Assembly: GCF_000710915.1 (NCBI RefSeq)
Contig: NZ_BAUA01000099.1
Span: 23,981-87,980 of the forward strand
Direction of reading: 5' to 3'
DNA length: 64,000 nucleotides
Origin: Nocardia brasiliensis IFM 10847
GTDB lineage: Bacteria > Actinomycetota > Actinomycetes > Mycobacteriales > Mycobacteriaceae
Numbering within the stretch: position 1 is the first letter of the stretch; each line of letters opens with the position of its first letter. Shown one piece after another: positions 17,218 to 25,907 of this stretch. The position numbers and the translations under genes were made by a program. The notes under the pieces were generated by a model that saw only the letters and a list, made by a program, of their open reading frames with translations, made no database searches and was not told the origin of the DNA.

Positions 17218-17366
17218 TTGTGCAATGAACCGGAGACCTGCCCCTGAGCAGCGGGATTCATTGATAAAGAGGATCAATTCCGAAGTATTCGATTCCATCC
17301 CGAGCGGACCGCTCGGCATGTAACTATGTGGCTGTTTTGTGCAGTACTCAGGTTTGGTGGTAATCA

Positions 17367-18311
17367 GTGGCCGGGGCGCGATCGCCGATATTGCGCGTGA
17401 TCGTTCTGATCACGCTGCTGGCGTTTGCCGCGTTCGCGTTACGGGGATACATCCCAGGGGTGGCCGAAACCCGCGACCAGCCCGCGCCGCCCTCGGCGCT
17501 GTCGGTGGCCCTGATGCCGGTGCTGCTCACCGTCTCCATGGTCATCCTGCTCGCGGGCGTGATAGCGAGCCAGCATCGGCTGCCGCTGGCCATGCCCGAA
17601 CCCGACCGCGACGCCGACCGGCCGCGCGGCGGTCTCGGCCGGGGCGGGCTGTTGGTGCTGGCCGGTCTCGCCGTCCTGGCCATGCTCCTCTCGGCCGCCT
17701 CGGCGATCTTCTTCGCGGGCGTCGGCGGCGATGACAGCGCGCCACCCAGCCCTGCCGAGGCCCCGAACCCCGGCCGGCCGCCGGACGAATTCGCCACCAG
17801 CGCACCCGATCCCGGGGCCACACCCGCGGAACTGACCGGCACCGCGTTCCTGCTCACCGCCGTCGCGGCGATCGCACTGGTCGTCGTCGCCCTGGCCGGG
17901 CTCGTCGTGGTCACCATCGCGTCGCGGCGTCGGCCCGCGCCCGCGCCGCCGCCGCTGGTCGTCGTGCCGCCCACCGCGGTGGACTCGCTGGCCCGGGCCG
18001 CCGAAATGGGTTTGGCCGCAATGAATGTGCCGGGCCAGGACCCGCGGACCGCGATCATCGCCTGCTACGTCGCGATGGAACGCGGCCTCGCCTTCGATCG
18101 CGCTGCCGCACCGCTGGTTTCGGATACGCCGATGGAGGTGCTCGCCCGCGCGTTCGAGCGCGGCGCGCTGCACGACGCCTCGGCCCGGGAATTGGTCGCC
18201 CTGTTCGAGGAGGCCAGATTCAGCCCGCACGCGATGCTCGAATGGCAGCGGATGCGGGCGGAACAGCTGCTGCGGATCGTCCTCGCGGATCTGCAAGGCG
18301 AACCAGCATGA
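17367..18311 (+). CDS. Membrane protein with DUF4129-type C-terminus
   Basis: This 314-residue integral membrane protein has TM helices near residues 8-26, 50-70, 88-112 and 165-190. Its soluble C-terminal domain (about 210-314) contains ARAAEMGLAAMNVPGQDPRT, IIACYVAMERGL and LVALFEEARFSPH, which fit the DUF4129 domain seen next to transglutaminase-like and MoxR genes. GTG start. It begins a five-gene operon with MoxR and DUF58 genes, an arrangement also seen at the moxR2 locus of mycobacteria. Function unknown; involvement in envelope or protein maturation is inferred from the neighbours. Confidence 0.75.
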   Translation: MAGARSPILRVIVLITLLAFAAFALRGYIPGVAETRDQPAPPSALSVALMPVLLTVSMVILLAGVIASQHRLPLAMPEPDRDADRPRGGLGRGGLLVLAGLAVLAMLLSAASAIFFAGVGGDDSAPPSPAEAPNPGRPPDEFATSAPDPGATPAELTGTAFLLTAVAAIALVVVALAGLVVVTIASRRRPAPAPPPLVVVPPTAVDSLARAAEMGLAAMNVPGQDPRTAIIACYVAMERGLAFDRAAAPLVSDTPMEVLARAFERGALHDASARELVALFEEARFSPHAMLEWQRMRAEQLLRIVLADLQGEPA

Positions 18312-18327
18312 GAGAGCGGGAGGCAGT

Positions 18328-18825
18328 TTGAATCGAATGGCCGTTGTCCTGGGCGCCGCGGTGGTGATCGCCGTGATCGAGCTGGTGACCTTCGAGAAGG
18401 CGCGCGGCATCATGTTGTTCGCCGTCGCGATCCCGGTCGCGCTCGCGTTGGCCTGGCTGGTCTGGTCGCTGCTCGACCGCGGCGAGCAGCGCACCTTCGA
18501 CGAGATCGACGAGATCGAGAACGGTCCCGCCGAGATGCTGCGCCGCTGGCATGCCAGGGCGCAGATGCTCGCCGACCGCGCCGAGGGCACCCGCGCCGAC
18601 TGGGACCGGCACCTGCGGCCGTTGCTGGCCAAGGAGTTCGAGCTGTCCAGCGGGCAGCGGGTGGCGAAGAACCGCCGCGCCACCGAGGCCGCCGGGATCC
18701 ATCTGTTCGGACCCGAGCTGTGGCGCTGGGTGGACCCGGCCAACTCGGCATTGCGTGATCAGACCACAAGGGCACCGGGCCGGGCGGCACTGGACGAGAT
18801 CCTGAGCCGCCTGCAGAGAATGTGA
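18328..18825 (+). CDS. Small membrane protein of the MoxR operon
   Basis: A protein of about 165 residues with two N-terminal TM helices (residues about 5-24 and 32-53) and a charged cytosolic tail containing RTFDEIDEIENGPAEML and ELWRWVDPANSALRD. TTG 18328 is preferred because GGGAGG sits four bases before it; ATG 18337 is the alternative but is too far from that site. I do not recognise a named domain. The stop overlaps the MoxR GTG (GTGA), so it is made with the chaperone. Confidence 0.75.
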   Translation: MNRMAVVLGAAVVIAVIELVTFEKARGIMLFAVAIPVALALAWLVWSLLDRGEQRTFDEIDEIENGPAEMLRRWHARAQMLADRAEGTRADWDRHLRPLLAKEFELSSGQRVAKNRRATEAAGIHLFGPELWRWVDPANSALRDQTTRAPGRAALDEILSRLQRM

Positions 18826-19817
18826 AATGGGTTGAGGCAAGTGCGGGTACACAGATGACAATGCCGATGGATGTCACGGTCCAGCGCAGCGACGCCGTGC
18901 TCAGAGAGATCTCCCGGGTGGTGGTGGGCAAACGGGACGAGATGCAGCTGATCCTGATCGCGGTGCTGGCCGGCGGCCACGTGCTGATCGAGGATCTGCC
19001 CGGCCTGGGTAAGACGCTGATCGCCAGATCGTTCGCCGCCGCGCTCGGCCTGCAGTTCACCCGGGTGCAGTTCACCCCGGACCTGCTCCCCGCGGACCTG
19101 CTCGGTTCGACGATCTACGACATGAACTCCGGCCGCTTCACCTTCCGGCGCGGTCCGGTGTTCACCAATGTGCTGCTCGCCGACGAGATCAACCGCACGC
19201 CGCCGAAGACCCAAGCCGCGCTGCTGGAGTCGATGGCCGAGGGCCAGGTCAGCATCGATGGCGAAACCTTCCCGCTGCCACAGCCTTTCATCGTGCTGGC
19301 GACCGACAACCCGATCGAGTACGAGGGCACCTACCCGTTGCCGGAGGCGCAACTCGACCGGTTCGCGATCCAGTTGCGACTCGGCTATCTCTCCGAACAC
19401 GACGAGACGCAGATGATCCGGCGCAGGCTCGAGCGCGGTGCGACCACGCCGCAGGTCGGACAGGTGGTGGACGCGAACGGGCTGCTGGAGATGCGGCAAT
19501 CCGTCGAGTACGTGACGGTGCACCCGGATGTGGTGAGTTACGTGGTGGCGCTGGCCGCGGCCACCCGCGGCCATCCCCAAGTCGAGGTCGGGGCGAGTCC
19601 GCGCGCGGAGCTCGATCTGGTGCAGATGTCGCGGGCCAGGGCGCTGCTGCTCGGCCGCGACTACGTGATCCCGGAAGACGTGAAGGCACTGGCGATTCCG
19701 GCGATGGCGCATCGGATCACGTTGCGGCCTGAGATGTGGGTGCGCCGCATCCGGGGCGAGGACGTGATCACCGAGCTGTTACGCCGCCTCCCGGTTCCCC
19801 GCGCGACCGTGACATGA
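18822..19817 (+). CDS. moxR: MoxR-family AAA+ ATPase
   Basis: This 331-residue AAA+ protein of the MoxR family is a chaperone thought to mature or insert partner complexes. Walker A LPGLGKTLIARS, Walker B VLLADEINRTPPKTQAALLE, sensor-1 VLATDNPIEYEGTYPLPEAQ and sensor-2 SPRAELDLVQMSRARA are all present. GTG overlapping the preceding stop is used as start; ATG 18855 is an alternative. It overlaps the DUF58 gene by ATGA, the classic MoxR-DUF58 pairing. Confidence 0.92.
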   Translation: MKWVEASAGTQMTMPMDVTVQRSDAVLREISRVVVGKRDEMQLILIAVLAGGHVLIEDLPGLGKTLIARSFAAALGLQFTRVQFTPDLLPADLLGSTIYDMNSGRFTFRRGPVFTNVLLADEINRTPPKTQAALLESMAEGQVSIDGETFPLPQPFIVLATDNPIEYEGTYPLPEAQLDRFAIQLRLGYLSEHDETQMIRRRLERGATTPQVGQVVDANGLLEMRQSVEYVTVHPDVVSYVVALAAATRGHPQVEVGASPRAELDLVQMSRARALLLGRDYVIPEDVKALAIPAMAHRITLRPEMWVRRIRGEDVITELLRRLPVPRATVT

Positions 19818-21088
19818 GACATCGCGACGCCAGCACCGCGGTCGAGGCCGAATTGCGGTGGCGCCCGGCACCGCTGGTCTTCATGCTCGCGGTGTGCGCC
19901 GCCGTGGCGCTGGTGCTCGCGGTGGTGCTCGGCCGCTGGCAGCTGGTCGTTTTCGCGGCGCCACTGCTCGGGGTGCTCGCCACCGCGCCGTGGCAGCAGT
20001 CGAGCACCAGGATCCAGGTCGACGGCGGCGGCACGCTGCGCTGCTTCGAATCCGAAGAGGTGGTGCTCACCGTCGCCGCCTTCGTCGAGCAGGGACACGC
20101 GCTGTTGCGCCTGACCCCGGCGCAGACCGACGCGCTCGGCATCGAGGTCGAACAGTCCAGCGATTCCGGCGCCGCACCCGCCGGGCTGCGGCTGGCCCTG
20201 TCCGCGGACCGCTGGGGCCGCTACCCGGTGTCGGTGCGGGTGTCCGCGCTGAGCCCGGCCGGTCTCGCGGTGGCCACCGCGGTGCTGCCCGCCGGGCAGC
20301 TGTTCGTCTACCCGATCACCGACCCGCAGCGGATGCGGTTGCCGCGCACCGAACTTCCCGAGCGCCTCGGCACCCATCTGACCCGCCGGTTCGGCCCCGG
20401 CGTCGAGTACGCCGACATCCGGGCGTACGCGCCCGGTGATCAGTTGCGCATCGTGAACTGGCCGGTGAGCGCCCGGCGCGGCCGGCTCTACGTCACCGAG
20501 CGGCTGACCAACCGTTCCGCGGATGTCGTTGTGCTGGTGGACACCTCGCAGCAGGCGCCGGGTCCGGCGACCGATTCGCTCGAACTGTCGGTGCGGGGTG
20601 CGGCGCAGGTGGTGCAGTCGACCCTGCAGGCCGGTGACCGTACCGCCGTGGTGTGCCTCGGGCAGGCGCCGCGCTGGTTGCGTCCCGATATCGGGCGCAG
20701 GCAGTTCTATCGCGTCGTGGACACTGTGCTCGGCGTCGGCGAGGAACATATCCCGACCACCGGCACGCTGGCGCCGCACGCGGCCGTGCCGCTGGGCGCC
20801 ATCGTGGTCGCCTTCTCCACGCTGCTGGACACCCAGTTCGCGCTCGCGCTGATCGACCTGCGTAAGCGCGGGCACGTGGTGGTGGTCGTGGATGTCTTGC
20901 GCGGCACGCCGTTTCGCGACGATCTCGACCCCACGCTGGCCAAGATGTGGCAGTTGGAGCGGGCCTCGATGTATCGCGACATGGGCACCGTCGGCGTCGA
21001 TATCGTGGCCTGGCCGGCCGACACCCGGCTCGATCAGATCATGCGGGTGCTCCCGGAGCACCGCCGTACCGTGCGAGTGCGCCGATGA
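19814..21088 (+). CDS. DUF58 / VWA-like domain protein
   Basis: This 424-residue protein has two N-terminal TM helices (about residues 20-65) and a C-terminal DUF58 domain: GVEYADIRAYAPGDQLRIVN followed by the VWA-like ADVVVLVDTSQQAPGP. DUF58 proteins are the standard partners of MoxR ATPases and probably present or bind its client. Start ATG overlaps the moxR stop. The MIDAS motif is only partly kept (DTSQQ rather than DxSxS), so metal binding is uncertain. Confidence 0.88.
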   Translation: MRHRDASTAVEAELRWRPAPLVFMLAVCAAVALVLAVVLGRWQLVVFAAPLLGVLATAPWQQSSTRIQVDGGGTLRCFESEEVVLTVAAFVEQGHALLRLTPAQTDALGIEVEQSSDSGAAPAGLRLALSADRWGRYPVSVRVSALSPAGLAVATAVLPAGQLFVYPITDPQRMRLPRTELPERLGTHLTRRFGPGVEYADIRAYAPGDQLRIVNWPVSARRGRLYVTERLTNRSADVVVLVDTSQQAPGPATDSLELSVRGAAQVVQSTLQAGDRTAVVCLGQAPRWLRPDIGRRQFYRVVDTVLGVGEEHIPTTGTLAPHAAVPLGAIVVAFSTLLDTQFALALIDLRKRGHVVVVVDVLRGTPFRDDLDPTLAKMWQLERASMYRDMGTVGVDIVAWPADTRLDQIMRVLPEHRRTVRVRR

Positions 21089-21531
21089 CCCGATTCCTCG
21101 CCGTGCTGTCCGGCGTCCTGTTGGTCACCTCGGTGGCGCTATTGGAACCGTGGGCCGCCGGGCCCGCCCTCGTGCTGGTGGCGCTCGGCTGGTGGTTCCG
21201 TCCGTTCGCCGTGGCGGCCGTGCTGGTGGCGGTCGGCGTGCTCGTGGTCGCCGATCCCGGCGTACTGGCCGCGGCGGCAATGGGTCTGGTGGCCACCGCC
21301 TACCTGTTGAACGCGGCGACCGTCACCGCGCCGCACGGCGTGGTGCCGACCACGGTGCCCTCGGTGGCGGGTGCGGTCGGCTTCGCCGCAGTGGCCGTCG
21401 GCGCGGCACTGGTGCCGGTCCGAGTGCCGTGGGCCCCGCTCGCCGCACCGGTGCTGGTGATCCTGCTCTACGCCATGATCGTGCAGGGCGCGGCGATCCG
21501 CCGGGCGCGCACCCGGCCGCGCACATCCTGA
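21085..21531 (+). CDS. Small hydrophobic membrane protein
   Basis: A 148-residue, almost wholly hydrophobic protein with four to five TM helices and a short basic C-terminus (RRARTRPRTS). It overlaps the DUF58 stop by ATGA and closes the MoxR operon. No named family is recognised. A hairpin follows directly, so the operon ends here. Confidence 0.75.
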   Translation: MTRFLAVLSGVLLVTSVALLEPWAAGPALVLVALGWWFRPFAVAAVLVAVGVLVVADPGVLAAAAMGLVATAYLLNAATVTAPHGVVPTTVPSVAGAVGFAAVAVGAALVPVRVPWAPLAAPVLVILLYAMIVQGAAIRRARTRPRTS

Positions 21532-21532
21532 G

Positions 21533-21559
21533 TCCCGCACCCGGCGACCGAGTGCGGGA
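21533..21559. terminator. Bidirectional hairpin terminator
   Basis: TCCCGCAC and GTGCGGGA form an 8-bp stem with an 11-base loop between the convergent MoxR-operon membrane gene and chsH3. Confidence 0.6.
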
Positions 21560-21570
21560 ATCGGATCCGC

Positions 21571-22434
21571 TCAGCCGCGGAAGCGCAGCCGCACATCGCT
21601 GAGCACGGGTGCGTCGTCGCGTTCGACCACTGTTGCGGCGATGATCAATTCGTTGTCCTGCCGCCAGATCCGCGTGCGGATCGTCTCACCCGGGTAGAGC
21701 ACGCCGGCGAAGCGGGCACGGAATCCGGTGACGCGCTCGGCCGCCGCGCCGAGCACGGTGTCGGTGGCCGTCTTGCAGACGATGCCGTAGGTGCACAGGC
21801 CGTGCAGGATCGGCGCGGGAAACCCGGCGGCGCGGGCGAATTCGGGATCGGAGTGCAGCGGGTTGCGGTCACCGCACATCCGGTAGAGCAGCGCCTGCTG
21901 CGGCAGGGTCGGGGCGGCCACCTCGAAATCCGGTGCCGTCTCGGGCAGTTCGGCTTTCGTGCTCGGTCCGCGCTCGCCGCCGAAGCCCCCTTCGCCCTTG
22001 GCGAAGATCGACGAGCGCGCGGTCCACAGCGGCTCGCCGTCGGAGCCGATCACCAACTGCTCCTGCACCACCACGGCGGCCGAACCCTTGTCCCAGAGTT
22101 CGGTGATCCGCCCCTTGCTGGTGGCCTTGCCCGCCGCGGGGATGGGCCGGTGCAGTTCCACCTCCTGGTGGCCGTGCACCACCTTCGCCAGATCGATGTC
22201 GATGCCGGGGAAGCTGACCCGCGGCGGTTCGGTCTCGTGCAGGGTCGGCGCGACGGTCGCGAAGGTCGCCAGCACCTGGGGCGCGCGGTCGTCGAGGTAG
22301 CGCAGCTCGGCCGGATCGGTCCATCGGGTACCCGCGCCGAGGCCGAGCTGGTACAGCTGCACGTCGGACGGAGTCCAGGCGAACTCGCGGCTCGGAAGTT
22401 CAGCTCCGAGAGCGATTTTCGGATCGATGGGCAT
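21571..22434 (-). CDS. hsd4B: Steroid 24-enoyl-CoA hydratase ChsH3 / Hsd4B (MaoC family)
   Basis: This 287-residue double hot-dog MaoC hydratase resembles Rv3538. The first domain covers residues about 10-150. The second (about 165-287) holds the hydratase-2 motif YRMCGDRNPLHSDPEFARAA, then GFPAPILHGLCTYG with the catalytic Asp and His. In sterol degradation it hydrates an early side-chain enoyl-CoA. ATG 22434 is chosen because GAGGAG lies six bases ahead. It follows kstD on the same strand by 29 bp, the order of Rv3537-Rv3538. Confidence 0.9.
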   Translation of the reverse strand: MPIDPKIALGAELPSREFAWTPSDVQLYQLGLGAGTRWTDPAELRYLDDRAPQVLATFATVAPTLHETEPPRVSFPGIDIDLAKVVHGHQEVELHRPIPAAGKATSKGRITELWDKGSAAVVVQEQLVIGSDGEPLWTARSSIFAKGEGGFGGERGPSTKAELPETAPDFEVAAPTLPQQALLYRMCGDRNPLHSDPEFARAAGFPAPILHGLCTYGIVCKTATDTVLGAAAERVTGFRARFAGVLYPGETIRTRIWRQDNELIIAATVVERDDAPVLSDVRLRFRG

Positions 22435-22463
22435 CAATTCTCCTCGTGGATCAGCGACACGGA

Positions 22464-24164
22464 TTACGCTTCGGCGCCGGTCTGCGCGGGCTGCTCGGAC
22501 TTCTTCCGCACGATATCGAGCACGGCCAGGTAGCCGTAGGTGATGGCGGGGCCGATGGTCGCGCCGGGCCCGGCATAGGTGTGGCCCATCACCGGCGTCG
22601 AGGAGTTGCCCGAGGCGTACAGTCCGGCGATCGCGGTCCCGTCCTCGCGCAGCACCCGGCCCGCGGTATCGGCGACCAGGCCGCCCTTGGTGCCCAGGTC
22701 ACCCGGCACGATCTTGGCGGCGTAGAACGGGCCCTGCACCAGGGCGGCCAGGCACGGATTCGGCTTCACGGTCGGATCGCCGTAGTAGCGGTCGTAGTGA
22801 CTGTCGCCGCGGCCGAAATCGGCGTCCTTGCCGGTCTCGGCGAAGGTGTTGAACCGGGCGACGGTCGCCGCGAGATCGGCTGCGGGCACGCCGATCTCGG
22901 TGGCCAGTTCCTCGATCGTGTCCGCCTTGACGATGTTGTCGTTCTCCATCCAGCGGGACGGAAACCGTTGGCCGGGCTGCAATCCGGCGAAGATGTAGCG
23001 GTTGCGGTAGCGCTGGTCGAAGACCAGCCAGGCCGGAATGTTCGCGCCCGGCCCGTCGCCCTGGCCGTACTCCCCGCCGTACATGGTGTGCACAGCCTCG
23101 ACATACGGCGCGGACTCGTTGCCGAAACGCTTGCCCGCACTGTTGACCATGATGGTGCCCGGCAGGTTCCGTTCGGCCAGCGCGAACCACGGCCGTCCGC
23201 CCTTGAAGATGGTCGGACCCCACCAGGCGTCCTCCATGAAGCCGACATCGCCGCCCGCGGCCATGCCCGCGAGGATGCCGTCGCCGGTATTGGCGGCCGC
23301 GCCGGTGGTCCATTCCGTGGTGATCGGCTGACGCTGGTACTTGGTGCGCAGCTCGGCGTTGTGCTCGAAACCGCCGGTGCCGAGCACCACGCCGTAGCGC
23401 GCCCCGATGGTCACCGGTTTGCCCTCGTGTTCGGCCTCGACGCCGGTGACCACGCCGTCGCGGACCACGAGCCCCGTCAGCGGGGTGTTCAGCAGCACCG
23501 GCACCTGCGCGTCGAGCAGGCCTTTGCGCATGGCGGCGATGATCGCCTGGCCCATGCCGAGGATGTGCTTACCGGTGAACTTGGCCCAGTAGGTGCGCGC
23601 ACCGACCCGCATGGCGCGCATCATGCCCTTCGGGTGCCTGCGGATCAGGTTCAGCCGGACGAAGTCGGCCTGCATGACGACCACGTTCAGCGGCGCCTTG
23701 GCATACGGCGGTTCCAGATTGGCCAGTTCCGCGCCGAGCACCTTGGCATTGAACGGCGCGGGCTCGCAGGAGCGGCCCTCGCCGAGCCCGCCCGGCGCCT
23801 CCGGGTAGTAGTCGGAGTAGCCCGGCACCCACTTCATCTTCAGCGGGGTGTGGTCGAGGACGAAGTCGAAGGCTTCCGCACCGCGATCGATATAGGTATC
23901 GATCCGCTCTTTCGGCACCACGTTCCCGATGATGCTGTGCAGGTAGGTGCGGGCCACCTCGCGGTCGTCGGGCCGGCCGGACGCGAGCAGCGCCTTGTTG
24001 CCGGGGATCCAGACGCCACCGCCGGAGCGCGCGGTCGACCCACCGTAGTGCGCGGCCTTCTCGATGAGCACCACGCTCAGCCCGTGGTGGGCGGCGGTCA
24101 GGGCGGCGGTCATCCCCGCGGCGCCACTGCCGACCACGACCACGTCGTATTCCCGATCAATCAT
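22464..24164 (-). CDS. kstD: 3-ketosteroid delta1-dehydrogenase KstD
   Basis: This 566-residue flavoprotein introduces the C1-C2 double bond of 3-keto-4-ene steroids, which with KshA opens ring B. The N-terminal FAD site VVVVGSGAAGMTAALTAAHH, the GGSTARSGGGVW segment, VPGYSDYYPEAPGG and the C-terminal GNSSTPVMGHTYAGPGATIG are all highly characteristic of KstD, including the catalytic tyrosine in HTYAGPG. ATG 24164 (MIDREYDVV) fits the family start and lies one base from a KstR box and nine bases from a TATAAC -10, so the mRNA is probably leaderless. Operon with chsH3. Confidence 0.93.
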   Translation of the reverse strand: MIDREYDVVVVGSGAAGMTAALTAAHHGLSVVLIEKAAHYGGSTARSGGGVWIPGNKALLASGRPDDREVARTYLHSIIGNVVPKERIDTYIDRGAEAFDFVLDHTPLKMKWVPGYSDYYPEAPGGLGEGRSCEPAPFNAKVLGAELANLEPPYAKAPLNVVVMQADFVRLNLIRRHPKGMMRAMRVGARTYWAKFTGKHILGMGQAIIAAMRKGLLDAQVPVLLNTPLTGLVVRDGVVTGVEAEHEGKPVTIGARYGVVLGTGGFEHNAELRTKYQRQPITTEWTTGAAANTGDGILAGMAAGGDVGFMEDAWWGPTIFKGGRPWFALAERNLPGTIMVNSAGKRFGNESAPYVEAVHTMYGGEYGQGDGPGANIPAWLVFDQRYRNRYIFAGLQPGQRFPSRWMENDNIVKADTIEELATEIGVPAADLAATVARFNTFAETGKDADFGRGDSHYDRYYGDPTVKPNPCLAALVQGPFYAAKIVPGDLGTKGGLVADTAGRVLREDGTAIAGLYASGNSSTPVMGHTYAGPGATIGPAITYGYLAVLDIVRKKSEQPAQTGAEA

Positions 24165-24165
24165 G

Positions 24166-24179
24166 TAGAACACGTTATA
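24166..24179. promoter_or_regulatory. KstR operator in front of kstD
   Basis: TAGAACACGTTATA matches TNNAACNNGTTNNA fully. On the minus strand its edge forms TATAAC, a plausible -10 for kstD, so KstR binding would cover the promoter. Confidence 0.85.
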
Positions 24180-24243
24180 GAGTGTGGCTGCCGTTGGTCT
24201 ATATTTATGTGGCAGAAGACCCACTCGGCGTCCGATATGTCGA

Positions 24244-24257
24244 GGAAACTCGTTTCA
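24244..24257. promoter_or_regulatory. Second, weaker KstR-like site before the FAD-dehydrogenase/hsaEGF operon
   Basis: GGAAACTCGTTTCA matches the KstR consensus except for the first base and contains the perfect arms GAAAC/GTTTC. It lies 24 bp before the ATG at 24281 and could serve the rightward operon. Confidence 0.5.
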
Positions 24258-24280
24258 GTTTTAAGGCCGGAGTGAAGTAC

Positions 24281-25906
24281 ATGGGGTTCGATTGGGACCT
24301 GGTTGCCGACGTGGTGGTGGTCGGCTTCGGCGCGGCAGGCGCCGCGGCCGCGCTGGAAGCGGCCGCCGACGGTGCGCAGGTGCTCGCGCTGGAACGTTTC
24401 GCGGGCGGCGGCGCCTCGGCATTGTCCGGCGGCATCATCTATGCCGGCGGCGGAACGTCGGTGCAGCGGGAGGCCGGTGTCACCGATACGCCGGAGGCGA
24501 TGCTCGCGTATCTGGAGCGCGAGGTCGGCGCCGCGGTGACCCCGCAGACCCTGCGCCGGTTCGTGGCGGAGAGCCCGGCGATGATCGAGTGGTTGCGCGG
24601 GCATGGCGTTCCGTTCGAGGCGTCGCTGTGCCCGTACAAGACGTCCTACCCGAACGACAGCTACTACCTGTACTACTCGGGCAGTGAGATCTCCGGTGCG
24701 TTCCGGGATATCCCGGCGGCGCAGCGCGGGCATCGAGTCAAGGGCAAGGGTACCTCTGGTAAGCAGTTGACGGGACCGCTCTCGGCGGCCGCGTCCCGGC
24801 TCGGCGTCCGGGTCGAAACCCTGACGCAGGCAACGCGACTGATCGTCGACGACGCGGGCACGGTGCTCGGCGTGGAATGCCGCACGCTGCGCGACGCGCC
24901 CGGCCGGGTGCGCGAACGGTACACCCGGATGGCCAAGGTCGCCGCCAAGCCGGGCATCTACTATCCGCCGCTGCGTGCCGCGCTGGAACGGCAGCTGAGT
25001 CGGCTGGATCGCCGGTACGGCAGCACGATTCGCGTGCTCGCCCGGCGCGGTGTGGTGCTCAGCGCGGGCGGGTTCATCGCGAACCGGGCGATGGTGCGCG
25101 AATACGCGCCCGCGTATCGCGGCGGACTCGCGCTCGGCACCACCGGTGACGACGGCAGCGGCATCCTGCTCGCACAGCAGGCGGGCGCGGCCACCGATCG
25201 GATGGGCAACGTCTCCGCGTGGCGATTCCTCTTGCCGCCCAGCGCTTTCACTGGTGCCCTGCTGGTCGACGCGGCCGGTCGCCGGGTGATCGACGAGACG
25301 AGGTACGGCGCCGCGGTGGGGCAGGCGCTGATCGCCCACCACGACGGCAAGGGCTGGCTGCTCGCCGACGACGCGCTGATGCGGACCGCGATCGCCCAGA
25401 TCGGCAAGCAGGGCGCCTGGTTCCAGCGTGGGCAGTTCGAGGCGATGCGGCGCAGCGCGATTCGCGGTGCGACGCTGGAAGCCGTTGCCGCGAAAGCGGG
25501 CATCGACCCGGCGGGCCTGCGCGCCACGGTGGCCGCGCACAACGCCGCGATCGAACTCGGTACCCCCGATCCGGTCGGCAAGCCCGCCGAATTCACCGAA
25601 CCGGTCCGAACCGGTCCGTACTGGTTGTTGGATGTGGGCATCAAACCCAGCCTGACCAATCCGTGCCCGATGCTCACCCTCGGCGGCGTCGTCGTGGACG
25701 AGCACACCGGCGCGGTCAAATCGACTGCCGGAATGGATATTCCGGGCCTCTACGCGGCCGGGCGGACCGCGGTCGGCATCTGCTCGGAGTCCTATGTCAG
25801 CGGATTGTCGCTGGCCGACTGCATTTTCTCCGGACGACGGGCCGGCCGGTCCGCGGCAGGCGTGCACGTCCCGGTGTCCGATCAAGCAACAGCGGAAGGA
25901 AACTAG
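24281..25906 (+). CDS. FAD-binding ketosteroid dehydrogenase-like protein
   Basis: This 541-residue FAD_binding_2-family flavoprotein is related to KstD but distinct. It has the FAD motif VVVVGFGAAGAAAALEAAAD, then GGGASALSGGIIYAGGG and a C-terminal CSESYVSGLSLADCIFSGRR. The Tyr-Val-Ser in ESYVSG resembles the Tyr/Ser pair reported for the delta4-(5alpha)-ketosteroid dehydrogenase of Rhodococcus, whereas KstD has HTYAGPG. It could therefore desaturate 5alpha-steroids or another ring position; this is inference. ATG 24281 is the family-like start. It sits between the divergent kstD and hsaE, a place empty in M. tuberculosis, and two bases separate its stop from hsaE. Confidence 0.8.
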   Translation: MGFDWDLVADVVVVGFGAAGAAAALEAAADGAQVLALERFAGGGASALSGGIIYAGGGTSVQREAGVTDTPEAMLAYLEREVGAAVTPQTLRRFVAESPAMIEWLRGHGVPFEASLCPYKTSYPNDSYYLYYSGSEISGAFRDIPAAQRGHRVKGKGTSGKQLTGPLSAAASRLGVRVETLTQATRLIVDDAGTVLGVECRTLRDAPGRVRERYTRMAKVAAKPGIYYPPLRAALERQLSRLDRRYGSTIRVLARRGVVLSAGGFIANRAMVREYAPAYRGGLALGTTGDDGSGILLAQQAGAATDRMGNVSAWRFLLPPSAFTGALLVDAAGRRVIDETRYGAAVGQALIAHHDGKGWLLADDALMRTAIAQIGKQGAWFQRGQFEAMRRSAIRGATLEAVAAKAGIDPAGLRATVAAHNAAIELGTPDPVGKPAEFTEPVRTGPYWLLDVGIKPSLTNPCPMLTLGGVVVDEHTGAVKSTAGMDIPGLYAAGRTAVGICSESYVSGLSLADCIFSGRRAGRSAAGVHVPVSDQATAEGN

Positions 25907-25907
25907 C

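Noticed and set aside
22446..24275. A 609-codon plus-strand frame opposite kstD
   Set aside because: It mirrors the kstD codons on the other strand and shows no recognisable motif.
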